A stretch of DNA of 64,000 nucleotides from Herpetosiphonaceae bacterium (GTDB taxonomy: Bacteria > Chloroflexota > Chloroflexia > Chloroflexales > Herpetosiphonaceae): assembly GCA_013538855.1 (NCBI GenBank), contig JABXJS010000132.1:28418-92417 (forward strand), read 5' to 3'. Within the stretch, counting starts at the first letter, position 1, and the number at the start of each line of letters is the position of its first letter. The notes beneath the pieces are model-generated. The model was not told the origin of the DNA and made no database searches. It worked only from the letters and a program-made list of their open reading frames with translations. This document shows positions 34,767 through 43,951 of this stretch, one piece after another. The translations under genes were made by a program, and so were the position numbers.

Positions 34767-35309
34767 CTAGGCGGCGACGGTGTCGGCGAGCACCTCGGCG
34801 GCGGGCTGCAGCCGCAGGCGGCCAGGAAAGCCGATGTTGGAGAGCACAAAGTTATGGTGCTTGATGATCTGCTCGGCGGGGATGGCCCCGTCCATGGTGG
34901 TGTGGCCGTCCTCGATGAGCGTGAGATTGAGGCCGCGGCTTAGCGCCATGCGGCAGGTGGAGTCGACGCAGAAGTCGGACTGAAGGCCGCCGACGATGAG
35001 GTGGGTGATGCCGCGCGCCTCCAGCTCGGCGGCCAGGTTGGTGTTGGTGAAGGCGTCGGAGCTGAACTTCTCAATGTGTAGGTCCGTCGGGCGCGGATCG
35101 AGGGCCGGGTTGATCTGCCAGCCAGGCGCGCCGTGGTTCAGCGCCTCGTACTGCGGCTCGGTGTGCTGGATATAGATCACCGGCACGTCGGCGGCGCGGG
35201 CGCGGTCGATGACGCCGCGCAGCTTGGCGAGCACCTGCTCGCTGTTGTACGCCTCGTCGGTGAGGGTGTTCTGCATATCGATGATCATCACGGCGGTTGA
35301 ATCAGGCAT
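34767..35309 (-). CDS. isochorismatase-family cysteine hydrolase
   Basis: The 180-residue enzyme keeps the full triad: D11 (I-I-D-M-Q-N), K81 (I-E-K-F-S-S-D-A-F) and C114 (S-D-F-C-V-D-S-T). The family includes nicotinamidases, N-carbamoyl hydrolases and isochorismatases. Absence of the nicotinamidase metal site D-x-H-P-x-x-H argues against nicotinamidase, but the substrate is open. ATG at 35309 follows AAGGAGC. It is divergent from a WYL-type regulator 90 bases away, which probably controls it. Confidence 0.9.
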   Translation of the reverse strand: MPDSTAVMIIDMQNTLTDEAYNSEQVLAKLRGVIDRARAADVPVIYIQHTEPQYEALNHGAPGWQINPALDPRPTDLHIEKFSSDAFTNTNLAAELEARGITHLIVGGLQSDFCVDSTCRMALSRGLNLTLIEDGHTTMDGAIPAEQIIKHHNFVLSNIGFPGRLRLQPAAEVLADTVAA

Positions 35310-35399
35310 TGCGCGCTCCTTGAACAGAATTTGACTCTACACGCATAGGATACGGCATAATGTGGAAGATTTCCTGCCAGATTAGCGTGGAGCGCGCCG

Positions 35400-36371
35400 A
35401 TGTATCATCCAACAACACGAGTGCTGACGGTGCTGGAGCTGCTGCAGACGCATGGGCAGCTGCGCAGCGCCGAGCTGGCCGAGCGGCTGGAGGTGAGCGA
35501 GCGCTCGATTCGCCACTATGTGACGCTGCTGCAGGACCTGGGCATTCCGGTGGAGGCGGTGCGCGGGCGCTACGGCGGCTACCGGCTGCGGCCAGGCTAC
35601 AAGCTGCCGCCGCTACTGTTTACCGCCGACGAGGCGGTAGCGCTGACGCTGGGGCTGCTGCTGGCGCGGCGCGGCGGGCTGCGCGTGGCCGCGCCAGCGC
35701 TGGAGGGCGCGCTGGCCAAGCTCGAGCGCGTGCTGCCGGAGCAGGTGCGCGCGCAGGTGCACGCCATCCAGACCACGCTGATCTTTGCCAGCGGCAACGT
35801 CTACCCAGCCCCGCAGACGGCGGTGGTGACGCTGCTGTGTACGGCGGCGCAGCAGCAGCGCCAGGTGGACATCCGCTACAGCGACTGGCGCGGCACCCCC
35901 AGCGCACGGCGCATCGACCCGTATGGGCTGGTGGCCTACTCCGGGCGCTGGTTTGTGGTCGCCTGGTGCCATCTGCGCCAGGATCGGCGCATCTTCCGGC
36001 TGGATCGCGTTGTGGCGGCCGAGCTGCTGGAGACCGGCTTCGAGCGCCCGGCCGAGCTGGATCTGCTGGCGGTGGTGATCGAGGCGCTGGTGCGCACGCC
36101 GGGCAAGTGGCACGCGGCGGTGCTGCTGGACATCGACTTGGCGACAGCGCAGCAGTGCATCGATCCGATCATGGGCACGCTGACGGCGGTGGACGGCGGC
36201 GTGGAGCTGCACTGCGACCTGCAGGACCTCGACTGGTTCGCCCACTTCCTGCTGGGCCTGCCGTTTCCCATGCGCATCCTCGAGCCGCCGGAGCTGCGCG
36301 AGGCCCTGCGCCGCCTGGCCCTGCGCGGCCTGGAGCGCGCCGGCCTTGACGCGCTTGAGCGCGAGCGCTAG
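35400..36371 (+). CDS. YafY/DeoR-type HTH regulator with WYL domain
   Basis: The 323-residue protein has an N-terminal HTH (residues about 5-55: L-E-L-L-Q-T-H-G-Q-L-R-S-A-E-L-A, then S-E-R-S-I-R-H-Y-V) followed by the wing G-R-Y-G-G-Y-R-L. The WYL domain at about 140-220 carries D-I-R-Y-S-D-W-R-G and G-R-W-F-V-V-A-W-C-H-L-R-Q-D-R-R-I-F-R-L-D-R. These regulators usually sense nucleotides or nucleic acids through the WYL fold. ATG at 35400 has GGAG upstream. The divergent hydrolase gene is the likely target. Confidence 0.9.
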   Translation: MYHPTTRVLTVLELLQTHGQLRSAELAERLEVSERSIRHYVTLLQDLGIPVEAVRGRYGGYRLRPGYKLPPLLFTADEAVALTLGLLLARRGGLRVAAPALEGALAKLERVLPEQVRAQVHAIQTTLIFASGNVYPAPQTAVVTLLCTAAQQQRQVDIRYSDWRGTPSARRIDPYGLVAYSGRWFVVAWCHLRQDRRIFRLDRVVAAELLETGFERPAELDLLAVVIEALVRTPGKWHAAVLLDIDLATAQQCIDPIMGTLTAVDGGVELHCDLQDLDWFAHFLLGLPFPMRILEPPELREALRRLALRGLERAGLDALERER

Positions 36372-36401
36372 CGTAAACTGGCAGCGCTGCCGCCGTTGAT
36401 T

Positions 36402-36812
36402 TTACATGAGCGTAATGCAGGACAGGCAAAGAATGAGCACGGTGGCCCAGAGAATCAGAAATCTCACGCCGATGGCTAGGGTTTTTGTGCTCATGATGGC
36501 GGTGATAGCCATGATGATGGTCAGGATACTATTCAGTGCAAAGAGCGCGAATGCGATCAGCATCGCATCAGGGCCACAGAAGCGCAAATACGCATTGAGA
36601 CTACAGTTTTGTTCCACCGTATCTAGATAGATAGGGAAGCTACAGCTGCCGACTACCTGTACGACGGTGATAAGCGCTGCAACCGTGCTCCAGAAGCGCT
36701 TCCAACGCTCGCTTGGCTCATGCTGCTGGCGCACATCGGCGGGCTGGAGCATAGGCACGCGGTAGCCTGGCGCTGGCGGCTGATCCTTGGGCGGTGGGGT
36801 TGGTGTAGCCAT
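36402..36812 (-). CDS. small membrane protein
   Basis: The 136-residue protein has a Pro-rich cytoplasmic N terminus (about 40 residues). It has three hydrophobic segments near 44-65, 83-107 and 114-136, the last ending at the C terminus. Two cysteines (N-C-S-L and F-C-G-P) lie in the loop after the first segment. No family recognised. ATG follows AGGTAGG. It converges with the WYL regulator gene across 30 bases holding a short palindrome GGCAGCGCTGCC. Confidence 0.6.
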   Translation of the reverse strand: MATPTPPPKDQPPAPGYRVPMLQPADVRQQHEPSERWKRFWSTVAALITVVQVVGSCSFPIYLDTVEQNCSLNAYLRFCGPDAMLIAFALFALNSILTIIMAITAIMSTKTLAIGVRFLILWATVLILCLSCITLM

Positions 36813-37033
36813 CGAAACCTACCTTTCTCGTGCTCACAGCCTTGTCTGTTGTGCTTACCCGGTGAACACCATGCAGCATAGCAGCGCTCAATGTACATAT
36901 TCTGCACGCCTGCACGCGATTGCCGGGCAGCGCATTGCGGCGAGCGCGGCGCTGGGCGCTGGTGCTGCTATAATTTGCTCTGTTCGCACGACGCTTTAAC
37001 CGAACAGCTCTAGAGACGCTGAAGGAGGCCCTG

Positions 37034-39250
37034 GTGGGCGCAACTGTTTTTCCGGCTCCGCCGCAGCTGCCGGTGTACACCACCACCCTGATTGGCCGTG
37101 ACGCGCAGGCGGCGCTGATCGCCGCGCAGCTGCAAGCTCCGGCCACGCGGGCGCTAACGCTGGTGGGCGCGAGCGGCACAGGCAAGACGCGCCTGAGCCT
37201 TCAGATCGCCGAGATGCTGCGCGACAGCTTTCCCACCGGCGCATACTTTGTGGCGCTGGCGCCGGTGCACGACGCGCGGCTGGTGCTGGTGGAGATCGCC
37301 CAGGCGCTTGGCCTGCAGGAGGACGGCGGCACCCCGCTGCTCGACACATTGGCGACGACCATCGGCGACCACGCGGTGCTGCTCATCCTCGACAACTTCG
37401 AGCAGGTGCAGGCGGCCCACAGCGACCTGACGGCGCTGCTCGCGCGCACCGCCAACCTCAAGCTGCTGATCACCAGCCAGGTTCCGCTCGGCATGGCTGG
37501 CGAGACCGCCTGCGCTGTGCCTGCGCTGGACATCCCCGCCGCCGCCCTGCCTGCCGCCGCCCTGCTGGAGTACTCGGCGATTGCCCTGTTTGTGGATCGG
37601 ATCAGGGCGGTGCAGCCAGAGTTCAGCCTGACCGCCGAGAACATTCCTGCCGTGATCGAGATCTGCCGCCGCGTGAAGGGCCTGCCGCTGGCGATTGAGC
37701 TGATCGCCGCGCACAGCGATGTGCTGCTGCCGCAGGATTTGCTGATCCTGCTGCGCAACCATCTGGCGATTGGCAGCGCGACCACGCCGCCGCAGCGCGA
37801 CCAAGTGCTCTGGCCCGTGCTCGACTGGTGCTACAGCAAGCTCGCGCCAGCCGAGCAGGCGCTGTTTGTGCAGCTAGGCGTGTTCGCTGGCGGCTGGACG
37901 CACGAGTCGGCACAGCAGATCTGCGCGGCGCAGGCGGGGCCGGAGATCGACATCTCCGCCGGGCTGCGCGTGCTGGTCGGCGGCCATCTGGTGCAGGAGG
38001 AGTCGCTGCCCGGCCAGGGGCTGCGCTACATCATGCTCGACGCCATCCACGAGTACACGCTGCTGCGGCTGCAGCAGCTGCGCGAGCGCGACGCGCTGCT
38101 GCAGCGCCATAGCGCCCACTACGTCGAGCTAGCCGCCGCCGCCGAGGAGGGCCTGAAGGGCGCGGCGCAGGGCGAGTGGCTGACCCGGCTGCGCAGCGAG
38201 CACCACAATATTCGCCAAGCGCTAGAGTGGCTGTTGGCGCACGGCAGCCCCGACGCGATGCTGCTGAGCAGCCGCATCTGGCAGTTCTGGTATATGGCTG
38301 GCTACCTCAGCGAGGGGCGACGCTGGCTGGAGCAGGCGCTGACCACCAGCCCGGATCACAGCGCCTTCCTGCACGGCAAGACGCTCAATGCGCTGGGTAT
38401 TCTGGCCTGGGCGCAGGGCGACTATCCGGCGGCGGAGGCGCTGTATCTGCAGACGCTGGCGGTGCATCGCGGCAACAGCGATCAGCTGCGCTGTGCTCAG
38501 ACGCTCAACAACTTGGGCATTGTCACGTTCTCACAGGGCAAGTACGCCGCCGCCGCCAGCCACTACCGCGCGGCGCTGGCGATCTTTCGCGATCTCGATA
38601 ATCTCAAAGGCGTGGCGGCGGTGCTCGATAACCTGGGCCTGGTGCTGGGCGAGCAGGGCGAGCTGGCGCAAGCCCACGCGGTGCAGACCGAGAGCCTGGC
38701 CATCCGGCGTCAGCTGGGCAATCCCGGCGATATCGCCACCTCGCTCAACAACCTTGGCGAGCTGGCGATGGAGCTAGAGGACCTGGCCGAGGCGCGCACG
38801 CTGATCGACGAGAGTCTGCTGCTACACCAGCAGATCAACGACCGCGTCGGCCTGGCCTACGCTCTGCACAACCACGCCCGCCTGCTGTGGAGCGAGCGCC
38901 AGCGCCGGGCGGCCTTTCGCGCGCTCATCGAGGCGCTGGAGATTCGGGCGGAGGTCGCCGACCTGCGCGGTGTGGCGATCTCGCTGGCGCGCGGCGGGTA
39001 TCTGCTGTTGGAGTGTGGGTCGGCGGCGGCGGCGGCGCAGCTGCTGGCCTGCGCTGGTGCTCTACGGGCGCAGATTGGCGCAGCGCTGGTGCCGACGGCG
39101 CGCGCTGAATATGACGCGGCGCTGGAGCGGCTGCGCGCACTGCTCGGTGCCGATTTCGCAGCGGCCTGGGCGGCAGGCCAGCAGCTGCCCATCCCGGTGG
39201 CGATCACCATGGTTCGCGAGCATACCCCTGACGTTGATCTGAACATATAG
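37034..39250 (+). CDS. STAND-class ATPase with TPR repeats
   Basis: The 738-residue protein starts at GTG 37034 after AAGGAGG. The NTPase core has Walker A G-A-S-G-T-G-K-T (45-52) and Walker B L-L-I-L-D-N-F-E-Q (about 116-124). Further conserved points are L-L-I-T-S-Q-V-P-L, G-L-P-L-A-I-E-L and a winged-helix-like region with F-A-G-G-W. Residues about 430-640 hold TPRs (L-N-N-L-G-I-V, L-D-N-L-G-L-V, L-N-N-L-G-E-L). Unlike the related protein at 52800, it has no N-terminal DNA-binding domain, so the output partner is unknown. STAND proteins act as signal-triggered oligomerising switches. It is followed by a YbaK gene 18 bases downstream. Confidence 0.85.
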   Translation: MGATVFPAPPQLPVYTTTLIGRDAQAALIAAQLQAPATRALTLVGASGTGKTRLSLQIAEMLRDSFPTGAYFVALAPVHDARLVLVEIAQALGLQEDGGTPLLDTLATTIGDHAVLLILDNFEQVQAAHSDLTALLARTANLKLLITSQVPLGMAGETACAVPALDIPAAALPAAALLEYSAIALFVDRIRAVQPEFSLTAENIPAVIEICRRVKGLPLAIELIAAHSDVLLPQDLLILLRNHLAIGSATTPPQRDQVLWPVLDWCYSKLAPAEQALFVQLGVFAGGWTHESAQQICAAQAGPEIDISAGLRVLVGGHLVQEESLPGQGLRYIMLDAIHEYTLLRLQQLRERDALLQRHSAHYVELAAAAEEGLKGAAQGEWLTRLRSEHHNIRQALEWLLAHGSPDAMLLSSRIWQFWYMAGYLSEGRRWLEQALTTSPDHSAFLHGKTLNALGILAWAQGDYPAAEALYLQTLAVHRGNSDQLRCAQTLNNLGIVTFSQGKYAAAASHYRAALAIFRDLDNLKGVAAVLDNLGLVLGEQGELAQAHAVQTESLAIRRQLGNPGDIATSLNNLGELAMELEDLAEARTLIDESLLLHQQINDRVGLAYALHNHARLLWSERQRRAAFRALIEALEIRAEVADLRGVAISLARGGYLLLECGSAAAAAQLLACAGALRAQIGAALVPTARAEYDAALERLRALLGADFAAAWAAGQQLPIPVAITMVREHTPDVDLNI

Positions 39251-39268
39251 TTGTGTGGAGGTGTTGAG

Positions 39269-39760
39269 ATGCAGCTGGCAGCCTGCCGCTACCTTGATGC
39301 GCGCGGCATCGCCTATGAGCGCCGCTCGTTTGATCCGACCATCGCCAAGGGTGCCGCCGCAGTGGCGCGCGAGCTAGGCTTTCGCGAGCACCAGATGGTC
39401 AAAACGCTGATCTTTGCCGCCGATACAGGCGCGCAGGCGCTGGTGATGGTCGGCGGCGACCGCAGTGCCATCTCCGGCCATCTGAAGAAGGTGCTTGGCT
39501 CGCGCAACATTCGCATGGCTAGCCCCGATGAGGTGCTGGCGCTGACCGGCTACGTGGTCGGCTCGATCCCGCCGTTTGGCTGGCAGCCAGCTGGCCTGCG
39601 CTCGCTGCTGGACGCCGCGCTGCTGCAGGAGCCGCTGCTTGGCGTTGGCACCGGCCAGTGGGGCGAGGAGATTCTGATCACGCCGCAGCACCTTGTGCAG
39701 GCCAGCGCCGCGATGATCGTCAACCTCACCGAGCGCGATCAGCCGATTTTTCCTACGTAG
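39269..39760 (+). CDS. YbaK/EbsC-family aminoacyl-tRNA deacylase
   Basis: 163 residues from the ATG at 39269 with GGAGGTG ahead. Family marks: M-V-K-T-L-I-F (the conserved Lys), V-M-V-G-G-D, G-Y-V-V-G-S-I-P-P-F-G and the C-terminal I-T-P-Q-H-L. Members hydrolyse mischarged tRNAs, typically Cys-tRNA(Pro) or Ala-tRNA(Pro), in the cytoplasm. The specificity here cannot be read. It probably shares a transcript with the STAND gene. Its last 22 bases overlap the convergent gene at 39739. Confidence 0.85.
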   Translation: MQLAACRYLDARGIAYERRSFDPTIAKGAAAVARELGFREHQMVKTLIFAADTGAQALVMVGGDRSAISGHLKKVLGSRNIRMASPDEVLALTGYVVGSIPPFGWQPAGLRSLLDAALLQEPLLGVGTGQWGEEILITPQHLVQASAAMIVNLTERDQPIFPT

Positions 39761-40077
39761 ATGGAGCGAGAGGATGGGGTGTGTCTGTTGGCGCTAGCGC
39801 CGCGCTCGCCTGTCGCAGCATCAATCTCGATGCGCTTGTAGACACGCTGTGCTTGAACAGGCTTGTAGCTCTGGATCTGCGACAATGCCTCAATGACGCT
39901 GGCTGGCTGGCGTATGTTGGCTGGATCGGTCGCTTCTAGAAAGCCCATGGTGATGAGCCAGCGGTGCTCATCCTCTGAGAGCTGAACTTCTTCTAGCCTT
40001 AAACCAGGCAGTTCGCTTGGGTAGAGCTGTTGAATATAGTCGAATGCGGTTCTGACTGCTTGTTTGACATCAGTCAT
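39739..40077 (-). CDS. conserved hypothetical small protein
   Basis: 112 residues from the ATG at 40077, after AGGTG. It opens V-K-Q-A-V-R-T-A-F-D-Y-I and has L-E-E-V-Q-L-S-E-D-E-H-R-W-L-I-T-M-G-F, a pattern of one helix followed by a beta-hairpin with an aromatic ending. I have the impression of similar small proteins in other bacteria but no named family. The C-terminal 25 residues overlap the end of the YbaK gene on the other strand. Confidence 0.6.
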   Translation of the reverse strand: MTDVKQAVRTAFDYIQQLYPSELPGLRLEEVQLSEDEHRWLITMGFLEATDPANIRQPASVIEALSQIQSYKPVQAQRVYKRIEIDAATGERGASANRHTPSSRSIYVGKIG

Positions 40078-40138
40078 GGTGCACACCTTTTGTGCGAAAC
40101 TACTGTTGATTATTTTAATATACTATTGCAGCCATGAC

Positions 40139-40164
40139 GGCCCCAGCACCATGGTGCTGGGGCC
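40139..40164. terminator. 26-nt perfect palindrome after the amidase gene
   Basis: The two arms, GGCCCCAGCACC and its complement around a central ATGG-type core, form a strong GC hairpin 14 bases beyond the amidase stop. There is no T-run. Confidence 0.6.
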
Positions 40165-40178
40165 GCGCTGTGCTTCGG

Positions 40179-42443
40179 CTAGCGCAGGATGAGGGGCAGG
40201 TAGATCGTGGGCGCGCTGGCGAGGCTGGTGGTGCGCGTGGCCACGGCGACGCGGTCGCTGATGTCGTCGCGGCGCACCCACAGCAGCAGCTTGTCGCTGT
40301 CGTAGGGCGCGGGGCTGGCCGGGACGCTGACGGTGATGGCGATGGTCGCGCTTGCGCCAGGGGCCAGCTCAACGCTGGTCGTGGTCAGGCTGGTGCTCCA
40401 CAGCGTGGCGCTTGGCGAGATGCTGAAGGTGTGCGTGGTCGCGGCGGTCGAGGTGAGCGTGAGTGTGTAGCTGACGCTGCTGCCAGCCTCGACCGTCTGC
40501 GCGGCGGTCGCAGGCGCTAGCTCGACGCCGAGCGTGTCGGGGCTGGCGATGACCTCGACGTCGCTGGACATCACAAAGCCCAAGCGGTGATTGAATGTAA
40601 TCTGATAGTAGGTCGTCGCACCAATGACCGGAAAGTGATTGCTCGGATCAAGTGTGACGGTGTACGTCGGCGCACGGTAGTAGGTGCTCTGGACCTGCTC
40701 GGCGGCGACGTAGATCTGGCCGCTGGGCATCTCGTAGAGCGGCACCAGCGCCTGCACTGGCACGTTGGCTGGGTAGGCCGCTGCCTCGGGATAGGCCCGC
40801 CCGTAGACCGGGATGCTGTCCATTCCGGCCTTGGGCGTGATCAAGATGCCGCTGCCGGCGCTGGTGTTGACCCCGCCAGGATTGTAGAGCCAGGCCAGCT
40901 GCCCGCCGAAGTAGATGCCGTCCCAGTCGCCAGCGCTGGCGGCGCGATAGTACTGCTGGCCGCTGACCGCCTTGTTGGTCCAGTCGTTGGCGTAGAGCGG
41001 GTCGGCGGTGGTGACGAGCGGGTCTACGATGTAGGGCGCACTGGGGCTGGGTGCGCTGCGCAGGTAGACAAAGTTGGTCGCTGGCGCGTCAACATCCTGG
41101 CAGTCGCTGGCGCTGTAGCAGTAGCGCAGCGGCTGCGCGTTGCTGGCGAAGCTGGGGCTGATCGTGACAATATCCGGGTCGAGGTTGGCTGGGCGCTGAT
41201 TGGCCTGCACCAGCTCCATGTAGTGGTTCCAGTCCCAGAACGGGCCTGGATCCCAGTGCTGCCCGCGGTGGGTGGACACGGTCGGGCCAGGCACCTCGTC
41301 GTGGCCGATGATGTGCTGGCGATCGAGCGGTATGCCGTACTTGGTCGCCAGATAGCGCACCAGCTTGGCCGATGCGGCGTACATAAACTCGCTGTACCAG
41401 CTTGCGCCCGCGATGGCGACGCCCTCGTGCTCGATGCCGATGGAGTGGCCGTTGATGTACCAGTTGCCTGCGTGCCAGGCCACATTGTTGTTCTCGATCA
41501 TCTGGGCGATGTGGCCATCGCTGGCCCGCACAACGTAGTGCGCCGAGGCGTAGGTGAGCGGGTTCTGGAACACATTCAGCGTGGTGGTGTAGGGAATCTC
41601 GGTATCGTGAATGACGATGTAGCGAATCTCCAGCCCATCGCTGGGCCGGTCGGCGAGGTCATAGTTGCCGTAGTTGGTCAGGTCGTTTTCGTCGTTGAGC
41701 GTGTAGGCGGCGGGCACAACGTCGCAGGCTAGCTCGGGCGGACAGTCGGCGCTGAAGCCGCTTGGGCGCTGAAGTGGCAGCGCGGCGGCGCTGGCGCGAT
41801 TAGGTGCGGTGGACTGGGCGGGCAGCACCACGCGCTCGCCGCTGCTGATGGTGCGCGCTTGGCCGCTGGCGATCGTGCTGTACACCAAGTCGCCAAAGGC
41901 GTAGGCGCTGCGCGCGTCGTGAAAGCCGCTGTAGCGCACGACCGCGCCGTACCAGTCGGCGCTGCTGGTGGGCAGCGCGCCGCCGTTGAGCTGGCGGGCG
42001 TACTCGGCCAGCAGCGCGGCTCCGGCGCGCAGATTGAGCTGGCGGTCGGTCTTGAGCGCGGCCGGATCGGCCCCGATCAGCGTGGCGGCGCTGCGCAGCG
42101 TGTGCAGCTCTGGCTGGCTGGGCGCAGGCCCGGGCGCATCGAGGCCGCGCAGGCTGCTGGGCGCGTCGTGCACGTCGGTCAGGTGCATGATGCCGTAGCC
42201 GCCGCTGGTGCTCGGCTGCCCGGCATGCTGCTCCCAGCGCGACACGCTGTAGGCGACCGCCATCAGCACCGGCTGTGGCACGCCAAACTCCTGCGCTGCT
42301 GCCGCAAACTCCTGCTGTAGATTCGGCGCAGCGGCAATGGCTGGGGTTGGCGCTGGCCCGCCGTGCAGCGGCAGCCAGAGGCCCAGCAGCATGCTGAGCG
42401 CAAGCAGCACACGGCCCAGCGATCTGCGAGATAATCGAAACAT
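40179..42443 (-). CDS. secreted N-acetylmuramoyl-L-alanine amidase with lysozyme-like N-terminal domain
   Basis: 754 residues from the ATG at 42443, which has AGGAG ahead and opens a signal peptide (R-R-S-L-G-R-V-L-L-A-L-S). Upstream in-frame starts lack a site. Residues about 45-190 resemble a lysozyme-like fold (F-G-V-P-Q-P-V-L-M-A-V-A, G-G-Y-G-I-M-H-L-T). Residues about 270-410 are an Amidase_2 domain: zinc ligand H279 in I-V-I-H-D-T, E339 in I-G-I-E-H-E, I-I-G-H-D-E-V-P-G-P and H396 in H-W-D-P-G. SH3-like repeats and a Thr-rich Ig-like domain follow, and it ends T-I-Y-L-P-L-I-L-R. It should cleave peptide stems from glycan outside the cytoplasm. Confidence 0.88.
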   Translation of the reverse strand: MFRLSRRSLGRVLLALSMLLGLWLPLHGGPAPTPAIAAAPNLQQEFAAAAQEFGVPQPVLMAVAYSVSRWEQHAGQPSTSGGYGIMHLTDVHDAPSSLRGLDAPGPAPSQPELHTLRSAATLIGADPAALKTDRQLNLRAGAALLAEYARQLNGGALPTSSADWYGAVVRYSGFHDARSAYAFGDLVYSTIASGQARTISSGERVVLPAQSTAPNRASAAALPLQRPSGFSADCPPELACDVVPAAYTLNDENDLTNYGNYDLADRPSDGLEIRYIVIHDTEIPYTTTLNVFQNPLTYASAHYVVRASDGHIAQMIENNNVAWHAGNWYINGHSIGIEHEGVAIAGASWYSEFMYAASAKLVRYLATKYGIPLDRQHIIGHDEVPGPTVSTHRGQHWDPGPFWDWNHYMELVQANQRPANLDPDIVTISPSFASNAQPLRYCYSASDCQDVDAPATNFVYLRSAPSPSAPYIVDPLVTTADPLYANDWTNKAVSGQQYYRAASAGDWDGIYFGGQLAWLYNPGGVNTSAGSGILITPKAGMDSIPVYGRAYPEAAAYPANVPVQALVPLYEMPSGQIYVAAEQVQSTYYRAPTYTVTLDPSNHFPVIGATTYYQITFNHRLGFVMSSDVEVIASPDTLGVELAPATAAQTVEAGSSVSYTLTLTSTAATTHTFSISPSATLWSTSLTTTSVELAPGASATIAITVSVPASPAPYDSDKLLLWVRRDDISDRVAVATRTTSLASAPTIYLPLILR

Positions 42444-42658
42444 TCCATGTCTCCTGTGGCGATAGACCTCCGCAGGCAGGCTAGCGTGGGGCTGCAATGC
42501 TGGGGAAAATTGAGGGAACACATGATGCAGAGGTTCACGATAGAACGGCGCTATTATACACGCTGCGCCCGTGAAAATTATCAGCGCTGCGGCGCTTGCC
42601 AAGCACGCATAGCACCGCCAGCGCATCATCGCATTGTGTTGTAGAGGAGTCTGAAACT

Positions 42659-43450
42659 ATGTTGCGTAAATGTACGATCCTTGCGCTCTGCGCCCTGCTG
42701 CTCGGCCTGCTGGCCGCCTGTGGCGAGATCGACGAGCCGAACGGCTCGGTGCCCAATCAGGACACGCTGCCCGCATCTGTGCCGCAGCCCACGCCTGAAG
42801 TGAGCACCGCTGGCCAGAATGCCGGCCCCGGCCCGGGTATACCTGCCGAAAACTCCGGCGGGGCCGATACCGGCTTAACGCCAATCACTGGCATCACGCC
42901 GGACACGACGCAGCCCACCGTTGATACCGATGATTTTGCTGGCGATCCGAACGCCGGCAATGTGGCTGGCCAGCAGGGCGGCGGCGGCTCGGATAACCCG
43001 CAGGCAGGTCTGCCCGGCAGTGGCAACGCCGATCCGGCCCTGCTGGAGCCATGCAACGTCGTGCAGCCGGTGATGAATCGCACCTTCAGCGCTACGTCGG
43101 TGGTCTCATACACCTTGCTTACCGATCCGGAGACCGGCGCTAGCGTCGATGCCTGCCAGCTCACGATCACTGGCGATGGCACCAAGTTCAACGATATCGA
43201 CGCGCTCATGTCCGATGTGCGCAATGTCTTTGAGGCGGCGCTGTGGCAGGAGGATCAGCAGCTTGTCGCTGATGGCCCGACTGGCACTGCCACTGGCTTT
43301 CGCCACGAGGACGACCTGGCCCTGGCCGTCGTCGAGTGGCAGCCAGGCCCCGACGCCAACTGCCAGCCGGATGCGCTGATCACCGACTGTGACTTAACGC
43401 CAGCCCAGAAGCAGTATGTCATCGCCGTCACCATTGGCGAGATCGAGTAG
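42659..43450 (+). CDS. hypothetical lipoprotein with low-complexity linker
   Basis: 263 residues from the ATG at 42659, ten bases after GAGGAG. Lipobox L-L-A-A-C-G-E, then about 100 residues rich in Gly, Pro, Thr, Asn and Asp (G-G-G-G-S-D-N-P), then a folded domain of about 120 residues with four Cys (E-P-C-N, D-A-C-Q, N-C-Q-P, T-D-C-D). The folded part contains L-T-I-T-G-D-G-T-K-F-N-D-I-D-A-L and ends in I-A-V-T-I-G-E-I-E. No family recognised. Divergent from the amidase gene across 215 bases. Confidence 0.65.
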   Translation: MLRKCTILALCALLLGLLAACGEIDEPNGSVPNQDTLPASVPQPTPEVSTAGQNAGPGPGIPAENSGGADTGLTPITGITPDTTQPTVDTDDFAGDPNAGNVAGQQGGGGSDNPQAGLPGSGNADPALLEPCNVVQPVMNRTFSATSVVSYTLLTDPETGASVDACQLTITGDGTKFNDIDALMSDVRNVFEAALWQEDQQLVADGPTGTATGFRHEDDLALAVVEWQPGPDANCQPDALITDCDLTPAQKQYVIAVTIGEIE

Positions 43451-43467
43451 CCGCAGCGCGCTGCTCC

Positions 43468-43500
43468 AGCGGGCGGGGTGTTCCTCGCCCGCTTTGTGTT
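43468..43500 (+). terminator. terminator after the lipoprotein gene
   Basis: AGCGGGCG (43468-43475) pairs with CGCCCGCT (43486-43493), followed by TTGTGTT. Confidence 0.65.
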
Positions 43501-43758
43501 GCCCGGCGCTGCCACGATGTTTAGAAAAAAGAATCGTCGTTGCGCTGTCGCACCAGCTCAGCCATAGTGCCTGCGCTGGTGCTGCCCGCACGTTCACCGG
43601 TGGCCTTGCCGTCGCTGCGGGTGGTTCGGCACAGCGCAGATCGGCATTGAACAGATGCTGTCTCAGGCCAAGATGGCGTTCAACGCCTGTGCGTGCCGCT
43701 TGCTCAAGCCATCGCACGCAGGCTGTGGCGAATCACCGATCAGGCGACTGGCAAATAC

Positions 43759-43832
43759 ACGAGCGGGCCGCTGAGCCGCAGGCGCATGGCGCACGGCAGG
43801 CGGCGGATCAACCACGGCGCAGATGTTCTAAA
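43759..43832 (+). repeat. dispersed intergenic repeat, copy R6
   Basis: Nearly the same as R7 (44648-44721): CGAGCGGG-CGCTGAGCCG, then CAGGCGCATG, GGCGGCGGAT-AACC and ACGGCGCAGATGTTCTAAA. It lies in the 500-base gap 43451-43951, where nothing else is recognised. Confidence 0.75.
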
Positions 43833-43951
43833 TACGGCGCATGCAGCATATACCCCCGTCGCTGCTGGTTACGCTTGACCAACCTGTTTGAGCAGCTGCT
43901 GTGCTAGCTAGGCGCTGGCGTATGGCGGCTGATGGATGCACAGGCTGTGCG